Below are positions 6,357-14,504 of a DNA stretch of 39,896 nucleotides, piece after piece; position 1 is the stretch's first letter, and each line of letters opens with the position of its first letter. A model generated the notes under the pieces. The model was given only the letters and a program-made list of their open reading frames with translations. It had not been told where the DNA came from and searched no databases. The position numbers were made by a program, and so were the translations under genes. Origin of the DNA: Bacillota bacterium (GTDB taxonomy: Bacteria; Bacillota; Clostridia; Oscillospirales; Feifaniaceae); assembly GCA_030705925.1 (NCBI GenBank), contig JAUZPM010000016.1, positions 1 to 39,896 on the forward strand, given 5' to 3'.

Positions 6357-7217
6357 TCAGAGCTTTGGTGAAACAGATCTTAGGTAGGTATCCCAATAAT
6401 CCTCATCAGTTTCTATCTCATGCAGCCAACAATAAAGAAGTAATGTCTCAAATTCCTGTTTTTTGCCTTTAATAAAGCTTTTCTTTGGCATGTTTCTGTA
6501 AAGGGAATCAAGATTAAACAAATTGCTTTTTTGTTTATAATCGTAATCCCATAATATGCTCTTTGGGATTTTTATGTCATTTCTTTTCGAATACTTATCA
6601 TAGTATTCACTCCTTTTCTTATGGCTTATAGGCCAAATATCAGGATTGTCATAAAAATATTCGCTCCAACCACAGCAAAAGTTATAAAGGTTTACCCCAT
6701 GCTTTTGATATGTCTCTTTGATCCAATCATCTATACTATCACATATGTGATAATTATCATATGGAGAAAATAAATTCTCTATTCGGTGCAGATCTTTAAT
6801 AAAGAGAAATATTTTCTCTGATTGATTGTTTAGAAACTTATACTTTTTAATTACTTTAGGATATATCTCATATGATAAGGCTCTAAATTCTGCTTCCGTA
6901 TCGTATAATAAAAAGTACGTATCTTCAATATAATTTGACAAATTCTTATTCATATACTTTCCATAAGATGAGTATATGGAAACCAGCCACTCCTGGATCT
7001 CTGTATCATAGTCCTTTAGCATAGCCCGATATTTATCAACTTTTTCTTCATGCAATATGGTCTTTTCATCAGCAGGGCTTGTCTCCAAGTAATTATTAAA
7101 ATATTCGAAAACGTAATTGACACAGATACGTGTATTTTCAGGACGCTTGTCAATATCATATTCATTTATTCCGTCTTCTTTTTTTCGCTTAAGGATGTAT
7201 TCTTCTAATGTGAACAT
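6357..7217 (-). CDS. unrecognised 286-residue protein at the end of the accessory island
   Basis: I do not recognise this protein. It is rich in Tyr, Asp, Glu, Lys and Asn, with many aromatic residues and no membrane segment or signal peptide. It begins MFTLEEYILKRKKEDGINEY, has a Cys-rich CDSIDDWIKETYQ...YNFCCGW centre and ends in an acidic/aromatic segment. AAGGAG lies 8 bases before the ATG at 7217, so the start is well supported. It follows the coupled genes in the same orientation but after 235 bases, so it may be transcribed separately or be an accessory member. It is AT-rich compared with the prophage. Possible roles are effector, regulator or unrelated cargo; the sequence does not decide. 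Confidence 0.6.
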   Translation of the reverse strand: MFTLEEYILKRKKEDGINEYDIDKRPENTRICVNYVFEYFNNYLETSPADEKTILHEEKVDKYRAMLKDYDTEIQEWLVSIYSSYGKYMNKNLSNYIEDTYFLLYDTEAEFRALSYEIYPKVIKKYKFLNNQSEKIFLFIKDLHRIENLFSPYDNYHICDSIDDWIKETYQKHGVNLYNFCCGWSEYFYDNPDIWPISHKKRSEYYDKYSKRNDIKIPKSILWDYDYKQKSNLFNLDSLYRNMPKKSFIKGKKQEFETLLLYCWLHEIETDEDYWDTYLRSVSPKL

Positions 7218-7452
7218 TGGTACTCTCCTTAATGCCTTTATTTTTCAAACGAAATCATTCGCGAAGTCAACAAAAAATATGGTGACCAAAGAGCCTCTCG
7301 ACTCTTTTTAATTTCAGCTATTTATTTTACGCAAACTAGTAAAACAACAAATATAAATAGGTGAAAGTATTTGTATAGATGTTGCAAATGACCTGTCCAT
7401 AACACTTCTGCGGTAGCGTATTTTAGTTAACAAACGAAGCAATAATGCTTTT

Positions 7453-7893
7453 CTATTGAAAGCATTCCTCATATTTAGTGTCCATCTCATCAATTAAATT
7501 CCAGAGTATTGACTCCTCGTCTTGTTTTTTAATATTAGAGAGCCAATTATTGATGATATTGAATCCCGTATTAGCATATGCCTGTGCAATCGCGAAAGCT
7601 TCATCCTTGTCACTTATTTTTTCCTCTTCGTTTCTTTTCCGCATCTCATCAACGAGAAGTGAATATATGATTGACATCGCGCCTTCGTTGTTTAATATAG
7701 AGCTTTCTAGTATAAAGCCATGTAAGGAGGAAATAGGCGTCTTTTTTTCAACCTTAACGCCAAGTGCCATTGCAAATAGGAATAACTCAATTCTATCGAC
7801 AGAACTCTTATCTAAACCCAAGAACTTAGTTTTATCAATAATTGGAATCGTTATATCATTAATCTTTTTATCAATGCTAAGTCTATCTGCCAT
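7453..7893 (-). CDS. small helical protein, DndE-like by position
   Basis: A 146-residue, mostly helical, acidic protein. The start at 7893 is chosen because GGGAGGCG precedes it; an in-frame extension upstream to 7926 lies inside the preceding gene. It begins one base after the stop codon of the DndD-like ATPase, so translation is coupled. In phosphorothioation (dnd) clusters, dndE follows dndD and encodes a small helical DNA-binding protein. This one shares position, size and helical character (KFLGLDKSSVDRIELFLFAM), but I see no diagnostic DndE motif, so homology is uncertain. A hairpin (AATGCTTT/AAAGCATT, 7444-7466) overlaps the stop codon and may end the transcript. An ABC-system middle component is an alternative reading. 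Confidence 0.65.
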   Translation of the reverse strand: MADRLSIDKKINDITIPIIDKTKFLGLDKSSVDRIELFLFAMALGVKVEKKTPISSLHGFILESSILNNEGAMSIIYSLLVDEMRKRNEEEKISDKDEAFAIAQAYANTGFNIINNWLSNIKKQDEESILWNLIDEMDTKYEECFQ

Positions 7894-7894
7894 G

Positions 7895-9859
7895 TTAATA
7901 CGCCTCCCGCTGAGTAACTTCTTCATCCGGACTTATAAGCTTATTATAACTTGATAGGACTTCCGAGTTAAAATATTTGCTAATTTCAGTGGAGAATTCT
8001 GATGGAGTGAATGCAAGGATAAGCTGCTTTTTCTCACTTACCGTAATTAGTGACTTTGCAAAGTTTTCCCTGTTAATATCCGAGACTCTGCCAACTGGAG
8101 TATCAATAAACAACAAGCAATCATGACCTGATACGCGATGTAATGCAATTGTAAAGGCAAGTGCTAGTAACTCACGCTCAGCAGCGCTGCAGCTACCCAG
8201 GCAAGATTCTTTTGTTATCTTATGAAACAACCGCAACTTATAGTCATCACTAAGCTCAATATGTCCATACGTGTTTTTCTTCCAGATCAGTTCCTCAAAC
8301 AGATCCATCGTTTCTGTTTCCATTTGCATCCGGACTTCGGTAATAATCTCATTTTCAATAGAAGCTACAATTCCTTTAGCTTCAGTTGCGAAGTTAAGCT
8401 GACTCTTTATTTCTTCACACTTGTCACTATCAGATATAGCCGCATCCAGTTTAGCGTTAATTGAAGCAATCTCAGTATCTAGAATTCCGATTTGGTTTTT
8501 ATAGGAGCCAATTTTCTCACTATTGATGCGTAAGAGATCTCTGTTTTCTTCTCGCTGTTGCATCCAAAGTTCGATATTTTCTACGCTCGAACAAGTGCTT
8601 ATTCGTTTATATAGTTCTTCATTTTCCGCAGTTAATGATGCAATATGTTCGTCAAGTTCACGTATGCTTGAGAAAATTTCTTTCTTGTCGTCCATATAGT
8701 TTGACGCTTCCTTGCAAGCACGGGAGACATCATTCTTAATCTCCACCAACTTATGTGATACAGTCGTAGATACTTCAAACTTATCAATTAATGATTTTAA
8801 ATAATCCTCTGCCGCTTTGTTAATTGTGTTCTTGCAGATCACGCATTCATGGTGTGTTAAGCTGTCCTTTATTAAATCAATGTTGATATCCGGAGGAAGG
8901 ACACCCTTTTGAAATTTAGCCTGAATATACTTATCTGTTGCTTTATTAGTGTCGTACATCATCAACAAAACATAATACTTTCTAATCAGTTCGAGAAGTT
9001 TTGTGGACTGCTTTTTTCTTGCATCTGTATATTCGTTGATCAGTTTAAGATTATCATTATACCTCAGATTATCACCAACAACCGATTCTGTTCCTGATAT
9101 CCGCTGGTCTAGGGTTGCAATAACATCATTTGATTCTTTTATACTTGCCTCAAGAGCAGCTATCTCGTCTGTCAATTTTTTTCTCTCGGTCTTTTTGGTT
9201 GTTATATCGGCAGTAAAAATATCAATTTTTGGATTCATTTTTGCGATAGATTTTTGATACTCCTCAATTATCTTTTCCAGATGAATGCGAACATTAGAGA
9301 CGACGCTGATTTGCGCAATCTCGTGTATCGAATCCCTTACATGCGTAGTAGCTTGTCCTTTGCCAAAGTAATTATGCAATTGTTCACCATCAAAAAAGAA
9401 GTACTGTCTGATCTTTTGTGGAAGATATTGATTTACTATCTCGCGAGCTTCATCGTTCTCAAGGATTTCAGTGTTACCAGTTGAATCAGTTACGGCTGCA
9501 CGAAATAAATCTCTATCAGGGAAGTATGTAGACACGTCAATCGCAACACTGCGATCAAATGCAATCTTACAATTGTTAGCAATAGTGTTAATGCGGACAG
9601 AAACAATCGCACTCTTTTCACCTTTTTCACGTGCTTCAACGAGTGCCGCATGGTTGCAGATAGTTAAGCTATCATCCTTATCACCAAGGTGCGGTTCATC
9701 TCCATAAAGGCACCAGTTAATCGCATTCAACATATTCGTCTTACCAATACCATTTGATGCAACAATGACATGCAGATCGGTGCATTTACTGCGAGGGAAG
9801 GAAATGTTGATTGCTTTATATTGCCGGTAATTGGATATAACGATAGAATCGAACCTCAT
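7895..9859 (-). CDS. DndD/Rad50-like zinc-hook ABC ATPase
   Basis: A 654-residue SMC/Rad50-type ATPase. An N-terminal P-loop ASNGIGKTN (residues 34-42) follows a typical ISNYRQYKAINISF opening. QYFFFDGEQLHNYF (152-165) is a hallmark segment of DndD-type ATPases. Two long coiled-coil arms flank a zinc hook CVIC (339-342). An ABC signature-like SAAERELLAL and a Walker B/D-loop FIDTPVGRVSD (about 584-594) close the C-terminal half. Such proteins hold DNA ends or strands and hydrolyse ATP in DNA modification, repair or defence. The ATG overlaps the end of the 61-residue gene by 4 bases and the stop is 1 base before the next start, so the product is made with its neighbours in fixed proportion. 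No dndC or dndB gene is nearby, so a phosphorothioation role cannot be assumed. Confidence 0.88.
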   Translation of the reverse strand: MRFDSIVISNYRQYKAINISFPRSKCTDLHVIVASNGIGKTNMLNAINWCLYGDEPHLGDKDDSLTICNHAALVEAREKGEKSAIVSVRINTIANNCKIAFDRSVAIDVSTYFPDRDLFRAAVTDSTGNTEILENDEAREIVNQYLPQKIRQYFFFDGEQLHNYFGKGQATTHVRDSIHEIAQISVVSNVRIHLEKIIEEYQKSIAKMNPKIDIFTADITTKKTERKKLTDEIAALEASIKESNDVIATLDQRISGTESVVGDNLRYNDNLKLINEYTDARKKQSTKLLELIRKYYVLLMMYDTNKATDKYIQAKFQKGVLPPDINIDLIKDSLTHHECVICKNTINKAAEDYLKSLIDKFEVSTTVSHKLVEIKNDVSRACKEASNYMDDKKEIFSSIRELDEHIASLTAENEELYKRISTCSSVENIELWMQQREENRDLLRINSEKIGSYKNQIGILDTEIASINAKLDAAISDSDKCEEIKSQLNFATEAKGIVASIENEIITEVRMQMETETMDLFEELIWKKNTYGHIELSDDYKLRLFHKITKESCLGSCSAAERELLALAFTIALHRVSGHDCLLFIDTPVGRVSDINRENFAKSLITVSEKKQLILAFTPSEFSTEISKYFNSEVLSSYNKLISPDEEVTQREAY

Positions 9860-10041
9860 TTGTTATCGCCACCTATCTGCTCACGTTTCTTAGCGCCCTT
9901 TTCAACTTCGGCGCTATAAAACTTTGAATACTGTTTACCTTCAGATTCATTTGTCATGATTGCAACCAAAAAGTCATACATAATGACATCCCCAGCAGTT
10001 TTGCTTTCCAACTTTTCCAGGATTATAGGATTCTGTATCAT
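9856..10041 (-). CDS. 61-residue linker protein of the accessory operon
   Basis: A short soluble protein, hydrophobic-helical in its first half (SKTAGDVIMYDFLVAIMTN) and lysine-rich at the end (EKGAKKREQ). Its ATG overlaps the helicase stop codon (ATGA) and its own stop overlaps the ATPase start by 4 bases. Such double overlap implies strict translational coupling and argues strongly for a real gene despite its size. It could bridge the helicase and the ATPase, like the small middle components of ABC-ATPase conflict systems. No motif is recognised. Confidence 0.7.
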   Translation of the reverse strand: MIQNPIILEKLESKTAGDVIMYDFLVAIMTNESEGKQYSKFYSAEVEKGAKKREQIGGDNK

Positions 10042-12170
10042 ACAATTCCTCCGAGTATTTTATATATCAAGTTTAATACGCTTGAATTGTTCAAGGCATT
10101 AACCGACAGGTCCTTAACTCTCTCCATCTCTTTTTCAAAGATTTTCCGTTCCAGCTTCACCATAATATCTTCTTTATAACCCGAAAGATCGGGCCTAATA
10201 ATCAAATCATAAATATCAGCCTGATTTTTTCCAGGAGCTTGCCTAATAATTCGGCCGATACGCTGAATATATTCACGCGGGTTCGTACTACTTGCCATAA
10301 CAATAGCACGTTTTGCCGAAGGGATATCAATACCTTCATCAAGACACTTTATAGCAACAAGTACCATGTACTCCCCTGAAATGAATCTTTTTATTAGGTA
10401 TTCACGTTCTGAAACCCCTCCGTATTTTGAAGATGGTATCGTTGATTCAGCCTGAGTAAATCTATGTGCTGTAATGTTTCTGCGTCCCATAATTCTCATA
10501 ACACGATCAATCTGGTCGTCTGACACAAAAATAATAGTATCAGAAATGTCATTGCCAATTTCATCAAGGATCAACTCAAGCTCGGAGTATTTATTTTCTG
10601 CATTTTTCTCAAGTTCTGCGCGTCTAAATAGCAAGAACTGTAAAGCCTGTTCCGAATCGCCGCTGTGTATTTGACTGATTTTAGTAATCTTATCAGATAG
10701 CTGTTTATATTCACTTAATTCGTCATCAGTCAAGTTAATGAAATGCGGATGATAACGATAATTAACCAAGAAAGTTTTACTCGTAATCGGATTTATAGTA
10801 GTTAGTGCATCCTGTATGTTGAACTTAAAAGAGACATTTCCAAAATAATCCTCGATTAGCTTACTGCCCTCGTCGTCAAACCAGCGTGAAGGGGTCGCAC
10901 TAAGACCCAACCGACACTGGTAAGACTCCAGCAATCCCTGTCTGGTTTTTGCAGCTCCCATTCCGTGTACTTCGTCACCAATGAAGAACTTCATTATTCT
11001 GGCGCTACATCCATTTATAATAGCTACAAAATCGCCATCACTGCATGTTTGATGCGTTGTGTATATTACTAAATTCCTATAAAAACCTGAGGAGAGTTTT
11101 TTTATTTCTTTGTCAAGAGAAGCACGCCAGTTATGAATTGTTCCATCGCAAACCATACTACCATCAATCGAAGTATTTAAACTTTCTATATCATTTTTCC
11201 ACTGTATAGACAGTATATTCTGCGGGCATGCAATTACAGCTAATACCGGATGTGTTTCAGTCCTGAGTAACTCTTGCATACAGCCTATTGCAGTACGGGT
11301 CTTCCCGCACCCAGTGGCCATCTCTAGCAATAACCTTTTGTTAGAATCTTCCCACTTATTTACAGCATTTTTCTGATAGAAAAATAGTTTCAAGTCTTGC
11401 TTAGCTTTTGTCAAATAGTCCCGGTGCCTGCTTGTGTAGTATTTTTTTAATGCGATTGAGTCCTTTGAAAAGTCTGCGCCTGTTTCAATTAGTTTTTCAT
11501 AGACTGCTGTTGGCAAGTCGACAACTCTTACGCCTGCGCGCTTGTTGTCCCAAAAGTCTTCGAATTTATTCTGATCTTCCGTAAAATATATCTTTTGCCC
11601 TGGTTCCCATTGCTTGAAAACCTTAAATTCCTCAATGTTCTCAAGCCACCCAGATGCGCTTTCATTATTGGAACCACTGAATGAAACCCCATTAAAATCT
11701 TCATCGTATAGGATTCCAACCTTCTGATGCATTATAGAGTGAGAAGCTGTTTTATCACTGTTGCTGATCTTCCCTTTTTCGTAGACCAGTGCAATTTTAA
11801 TCTGCAAATAACCCTCAGCCAGCATCCACCCTAATGCTGAAATGTGGTCATGTTGAAACTGGTCTTGTACTTGCGAAAGGTCATATATAAGTCTTTTAGA
11901 TAGAATGCTATCCGTATCATTTACAGCGATGTTAATGATATCAGCATCTTCTTTGCTAAGACGTGGACATGTTATCAAACGCATTTTCCCTCCGCGTTCA
12001 ATCAGTGCAGCAAGACCCCGTGCTGCAAGCGCTAGACTTGTCGAAGAGAAAAATCCCGTTATTCTGTCATAGCGCTGCGCATAGGAAAGCATCGGGATAT
12101 AAAAATCCCAAAGTAAATCATCTTTTTCAGATTCGTATGAATATTTGAGTTGAATATCCCGAAAGTTCAT
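10038..12170 (-). CDS. PLD-nuclease/SF2-helicase fusion
   Basis: A 710-residue two-part protein. The N-terminal 210 residues form a phospholipase D-type nuclease domain with a single HKD-like motif: HQK at 148-150, then Asp and GSNNES at 166-171. From about residue 260 comes a superfamily 2 helicase: Walker A ATGCGKT (285-291), DEVH box (399-402), SATPSRW (424-429), and a late motif VI REYIQRIGRIIRQ. The layout matches COG1061/Res-type DNA helicases fused to HKD nucleases that occur in restriction and defence loci. A single HKD motif implies that the enzyme acts as a dimer. It starts 3 bases after the preceding stop codon (GGGGATAAG ribosome site) and overlaps the next gene by 4 bases. Confidence 0.88.
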   Translation of the reverse strand: MNFRDIQLKYSYESEKDDLLWDFYIPMLSYAQRYDRITGFFSSTSLALAARGLAALIERGGKMRLITCPRLSKEDADIINIAVNDTDSILSKRLIYDLSQVQDQFQHDHISALGWMLAEGYLQIKIALVYEKGKISNSDKTASHSIMHQKVGILYDEDFNGVSFSGSNNESASGWLENIEEFKVFKQWEPGQKIYFTEDQNKFEDFWDNKRAGVRVVDLPTAVYEKLIETGADFSKDSIALKKYYTSRHRDYLTKAKQDLKLFFYQKNAVNKWEDSNKRLLLEMATGCGKTRTAIGCMQELLRTETHPVLAVIACPQNILSIQWKNDIESLNTSIDGSMVCDGTIHNWRASLDKEIKKLSSGFYRNLVIYTTHQTCSDGDFVAIINGCSARIMKFFIGDEVHGMGAAKTRQGLLESYQCRLGLSATPSRWFDDEGSKLIEDYFGNVSFKFNIQDALTTINPITSKTFLVNYRYHPHFINLTDDELSEYKQLSDKITKISQIHSGDSEQALQFLLFRRAELEKNAENKYSELELILDEIGNDISDTIIFVSDDQIDRVMRIMGRRNITAHRFTQAESTIPSSKYGGVSEREYLIKRFISGEYMVLVAIKCLDEGIDIPSAKRAIVMASSTNPREYIQRIGRIIRQAPGKNQADIYDLIIRPDLSGYKEDIMVKLERKIFEKEMERVKDLSVNALNNSSVLNLIYKILGGIV

Positions 12171-12173
12171 ATC

Positions 12174-12821
12174 TTATCCCCACACAATATTATTGAGCCG
12201 GTGTTGCATTTCAACTCCAGCATTATCCATTATATACTGCAGCAGCTCTCTGATATTAGATCTTCTCCTCAGCATCGTTGATTTCGAAAGATATCGCAAC
12301 ATATATTCAGCTATATTAAACGTACTATCTTCCGCCAGTATAAGTGCCTGCTGTATTAGCGGTATTCTCAAAGCAAGTTTTTTCTTAATATTAGAGCGCT
12401 TAGCAGAACTTTCAGTTAAATAGTAGGCCATGCCCAAATCTGTAGCTGCAAGTGGTTTTATCTCTGTCGTTAATCCCAACTGTGCTGCTAGTTTATAATG
12501 ATTTTCTCCATACTTGACACGTGCACCGGCTTTTGCATTTTTTGAACAAAGATAATATCCAATCTTTTCGTGATTTAGATCTTCCATTCTGGAATCTATA
12601 ACCACACGTAAAACTGAGAAGATTTCATCAGCTTTGCTGAACTGCGGAATATTGGCAGATGTAATAGGTAAAAGAATGGGCTGATTTTGATCTATAATCT
12701 TAAAAATATCCTCAACCGATGTATTAAGAATAAGCTCTATTACTTCAAAGGCATCCAAATCTGCATCAGGACATTGCGTCACATAAAGCCTTTTTAGAGC
12801 TTCGAAATCTGTCGTTGTCAT
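12174..12821 (-). CDS. helical protein, possible winged-helix/DUF7226-like module
   Basis: A 215-residue protein without catalytic motifs. An N-terminal helical part (1-45) is followed by LLPITSANIPQFSKADEIFSVL (about 50-71) and a segment with helix-turn-helix character (NHEKIGYYLCSKN...GARVKYGENHYKLAAQLGLT, 83-118), then a basic C-terminal helical region with several Arg/Lys clusters. Similar modules accompany restriction enzymes and helicases and may recognise DNA; the DUF7226 comparison is from memory of the pattern and uncertain. It lies 42 bases after the radical SAM gene and 3 bases before the helicase gene, so it probably works with the helicase. AAAGGA lies about 10 bases before the ATG. 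Confidence 0.7.
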   Translation of the reverse strand: MTTTDFEALKRLYVTQCPDADLDAFEVIELILNTSVEDIFKIIDQNQPILLPITSANIPQFSKADEIFSVLRVVIDSRMEDLNHEKIGYYLCSKNAKAGARVKYGENHYKLAAQLGLTTEIKPLAATDLGMAYYLTESSAKRSNIKKKLALRIPLIQQALILAEDSTFNIAEYMLRYLSKSTMLRRRSNIRELLQYIMDNAGVEMQHRLNNIVWG

Positions 12822-12863
12822 TCATATTAATTCCTTTCATTAAAGATGGAAAGTCAAAACCGA

Positions 12864-14030
12864 CTAATCAATATTGGGATTGATGTCTCCAAAGCGTATA
12901 TCGAAGTAACGAGCCGCTATATCTGGATGTTCGACCTCAAACTCAACCAGCGCCTTCATAGCAGCACAAAGTGTTCCATTAGTTTTGTGTAAAGCCTGGT
13001 TTGCTACACAAAATTCCCTAAAAGTCATTTTCTTAACTATACTAGGTTGATTACACCATCTTGCCATGGTGATGTAAAGTCCGCGGTATCGAGACCTCTT
13101 CCATGGTGTATCGTTCTGGTTCATATAACGCATTATGTATGGTAGGCATCTATAATGAAGTAATAGTTCAATGCGCCGGAAAGCATTTTCAATATCAGTT
13201 GAATCGGTGCTTTTAAATCCGACAAGAACATAAAACTTTACACTCTTCGACTTGGTATATTTCCTAATCATTTTCAACTTGGAATGAATTAGCTCGTAAT
13301 CTTCAATGTTATCAAAAGCAAAAGTGTAGTCACCATCATAGTTTGCTGTGAAAAGAATTTTACATTTTTCCTCGGTCAAAAGTCGCTCGTCGAGTCCCTG
13401 TTTAAATTTAAACGGTTTTCCCTTGGCCAAGATATCTTCCAGTAAATGTCTCCAGTTATGGCATCCAAGGAAATTGTCGTCTAAGAGACATATTTTTTTG
13501 CAATCTTCGCGGTAAAATTCATCTATGGGGCTATGGGCAAAAACATGGTCGAACTTCTGATTTACGCAGAACGCGCACTTTCTAAAACATCCACGTGTTA
13601 CAAAACCAATGCAGTAGTCTGTATATTCCTTAAATTGCACCATAAAAGATTTCTCGTTAAATGTAATACTTTTCTTATCGCATTCTGCTCTTGCCTTCGA
13701 AACCTCGCCGTTAATCCACTCATCATAGAGATGATAATCCGGCATATGGTGTTCAATTTCGTTAGGTAGGTTTGGAGCTTTATCAAAATAGAATCCAGTG
13801 CCGCCTATATGTACTTTTTCTGTTTCCTCAAGCCACTCGGGCATGGTGGTATCAGTAAATACTTTTGAAATATAGACATGATCAAAATCGTCAGACCAAT
13901 TGTAATCTAAAAGTAAATAAACTTCTGCCCCCTTCTCTTTCCAGTACCCTGAGAGTTTTTCACAAACAAGATTTGGAAAGCGATGTTTGTCGCGTCCAAG
14001 CAAATCCGCATCTATAATACCAATCTTCAT
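12864..14030 (-). CDS. radical SAM enzyme with B12-binding-like N-terminus
   Basis: A 388-residue iron-sulfur enzyme. The N-terminal 110 residues form a Rossmann-like domain (MKIGIIDADLLGRDKHRFPN ... HIGGTGF) of the type seen in B12-dependent radical SAM proteins, although no DxHxxG cobalamin motif is visible. The radical SAM core carries the cluster motif TRGCFRKCAFC with Cys148, Cys152 and Cys155, followed by LLDDNFLG (182-189). Such enzymes cleave S-adenosylmethionine to a 5'-deoxyadenosyl radical and modify nucleic acids, peptides or small molecules. The start at 14030 is chosen for GGGAGGAC just upstream; the frame extends to 14126 without another ribosome site and through the promoter. 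As first gene of the island operon it may make the modification or nucleotide used by the other members (inference). The substrate is unknown. Confidence 0.85.
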   Translation of the reverse strand: MKIGIIDADLLGRDKHRFPNLVCEKLSGYWKEKGAEVYLLLDYNWSDDFDHVYISKVFTDTTMPEWLEETEKVHIGGTGFYFDKAPNLPNEIEHHMPDYHLYDEWINGEVSKARAECDKKSITFNEKSFMVQFKEYTDYCIGFVTRGCFRKCAFCVNQKFDHVFAHSPIDEFYREDCKKICLLDDNFLGCHNWRHLLEDILAKGKPFKFKQGLDERLLTEEKCKILFTANYDGDYTFAFDNIEDYELIHSKLKMIRKYTKSKSVKFYVLVGFKSTDSTDIENAFRRIELLLHYRCLPYIMRYMNQNDTPWKRSRYRGLYITMARWCNQPSIVKKMTFREFCVANQALHKTNGTLCAAMKALVEFEVEHPDIAARYFDIRFGDINPNID

Positions 14031-14114
14031 TAGTCCTCCCAAATTGCATTGTGTCATGCTGCCTATAATTCTATAATCCCAGCCATGCTCTAATATCGAT
14101 TCTCCATTTTCTAC

Positions 14115-14143
14115 ATAATAATCCAAAACTCAATATTAGTCAA
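14115..14143 (-). promoter_or_regulatory. promoter of the accessory operon
   Basis: On the - strand TTGACT (14138-14143), a 17-base spacer and TATTAT (14115-14120). It lies about 85 bases before the radical SAM start and just after a terminator, so the operon is transcribed on its own and not by readthrough from the prophage. Confidence 0.7.
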
Positions 14144-14155
14144 CAAATGGTAACA

Positions 14156-14208
14156 TAAAAAAGCGGCTCACCGTTCCGTTTCCGTAACGATGAGCCTTCC
14201 TTATTTTT
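14156..14208. terminator. bidirectional terminator upstream of the accessory operon
   Basis: Stem GGCTCA-CCGTT / AACGA-TGAGCC with a 10-base loop, flanked by A6 on the left and a T-rich tail on the right. On the - strand it gives a stem followed by CTTTTTTATG and would stop transcripts from the small membrane gene at 14298-14489. Confidence 0.7.
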
Positions 14209-14297
14209 ATCATATTAACTACATTGGTTAATTAAACTTTCTTCTGTATGTAATTGACATTAGGTTTTTTTTAACGCAATATTTTTATATTATTTTT

Positions 14298-14489
14298 TCA
14301 ATACCACCTATCGTATTTTCTATAAACTTGAAGTTTTTTATCAAGACATTCCTGTTCACTAATTTGTTTACGTAAGAATTGCATATTAATTTCATGCATT
14401 TCTTTTTGATAAGGTGTTTTATAGTTGTCTGCTGCATTTAATACTATCAAAAGAATCACACACCCTACTAATCCAAATAACGCTCCCAT
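14298..14489 (-). CDS. small single-pass membrane protein
   Basis: A 63-residue protein: one N-terminal hydrophobic helix (GALFGLVGCVILLIVLNA) followed by a charged cytosolic tail rich in Lys, Glu and Tyr and ending YRKYDRWY. An in-frame ATG at 14504 overlaps the ribosome site GGAGGT; the ATG at 14489 sits 9 bases after that site and is the better start. Function unknown. It lies between the prophage late region and the accessory operon, so it is either the last prophage cargo gene or part of the boundary. Confidence 0.6.
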   Translation of the reverse strand: MGALFGLVGCVILLIVLNAADNYKTPYQKEMHEINMQFLRKQISEQECLDKKLQVYRKYDRWY

Positions 14490-14504
14490 AATTAATACCT
14501 CCAA

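Noticed and set aside
7895-12170. Complete dnd phosphorothioation cluster
   Set aside because: Only the ATPase is clearly DndD-like. No DndC (PAPS-reductase-like), DndB or DndA is present in the window, and the 146-aa protein lacks a clear DndE signature.
12864-14030. Viperin or queuosine/archaeosine enzyme
   Set aside because: The size, the N-terminal domain and the sequence around CFRKCAFC do not match viperin, and no QueC/QueD/Tgt partner genes are nearby.
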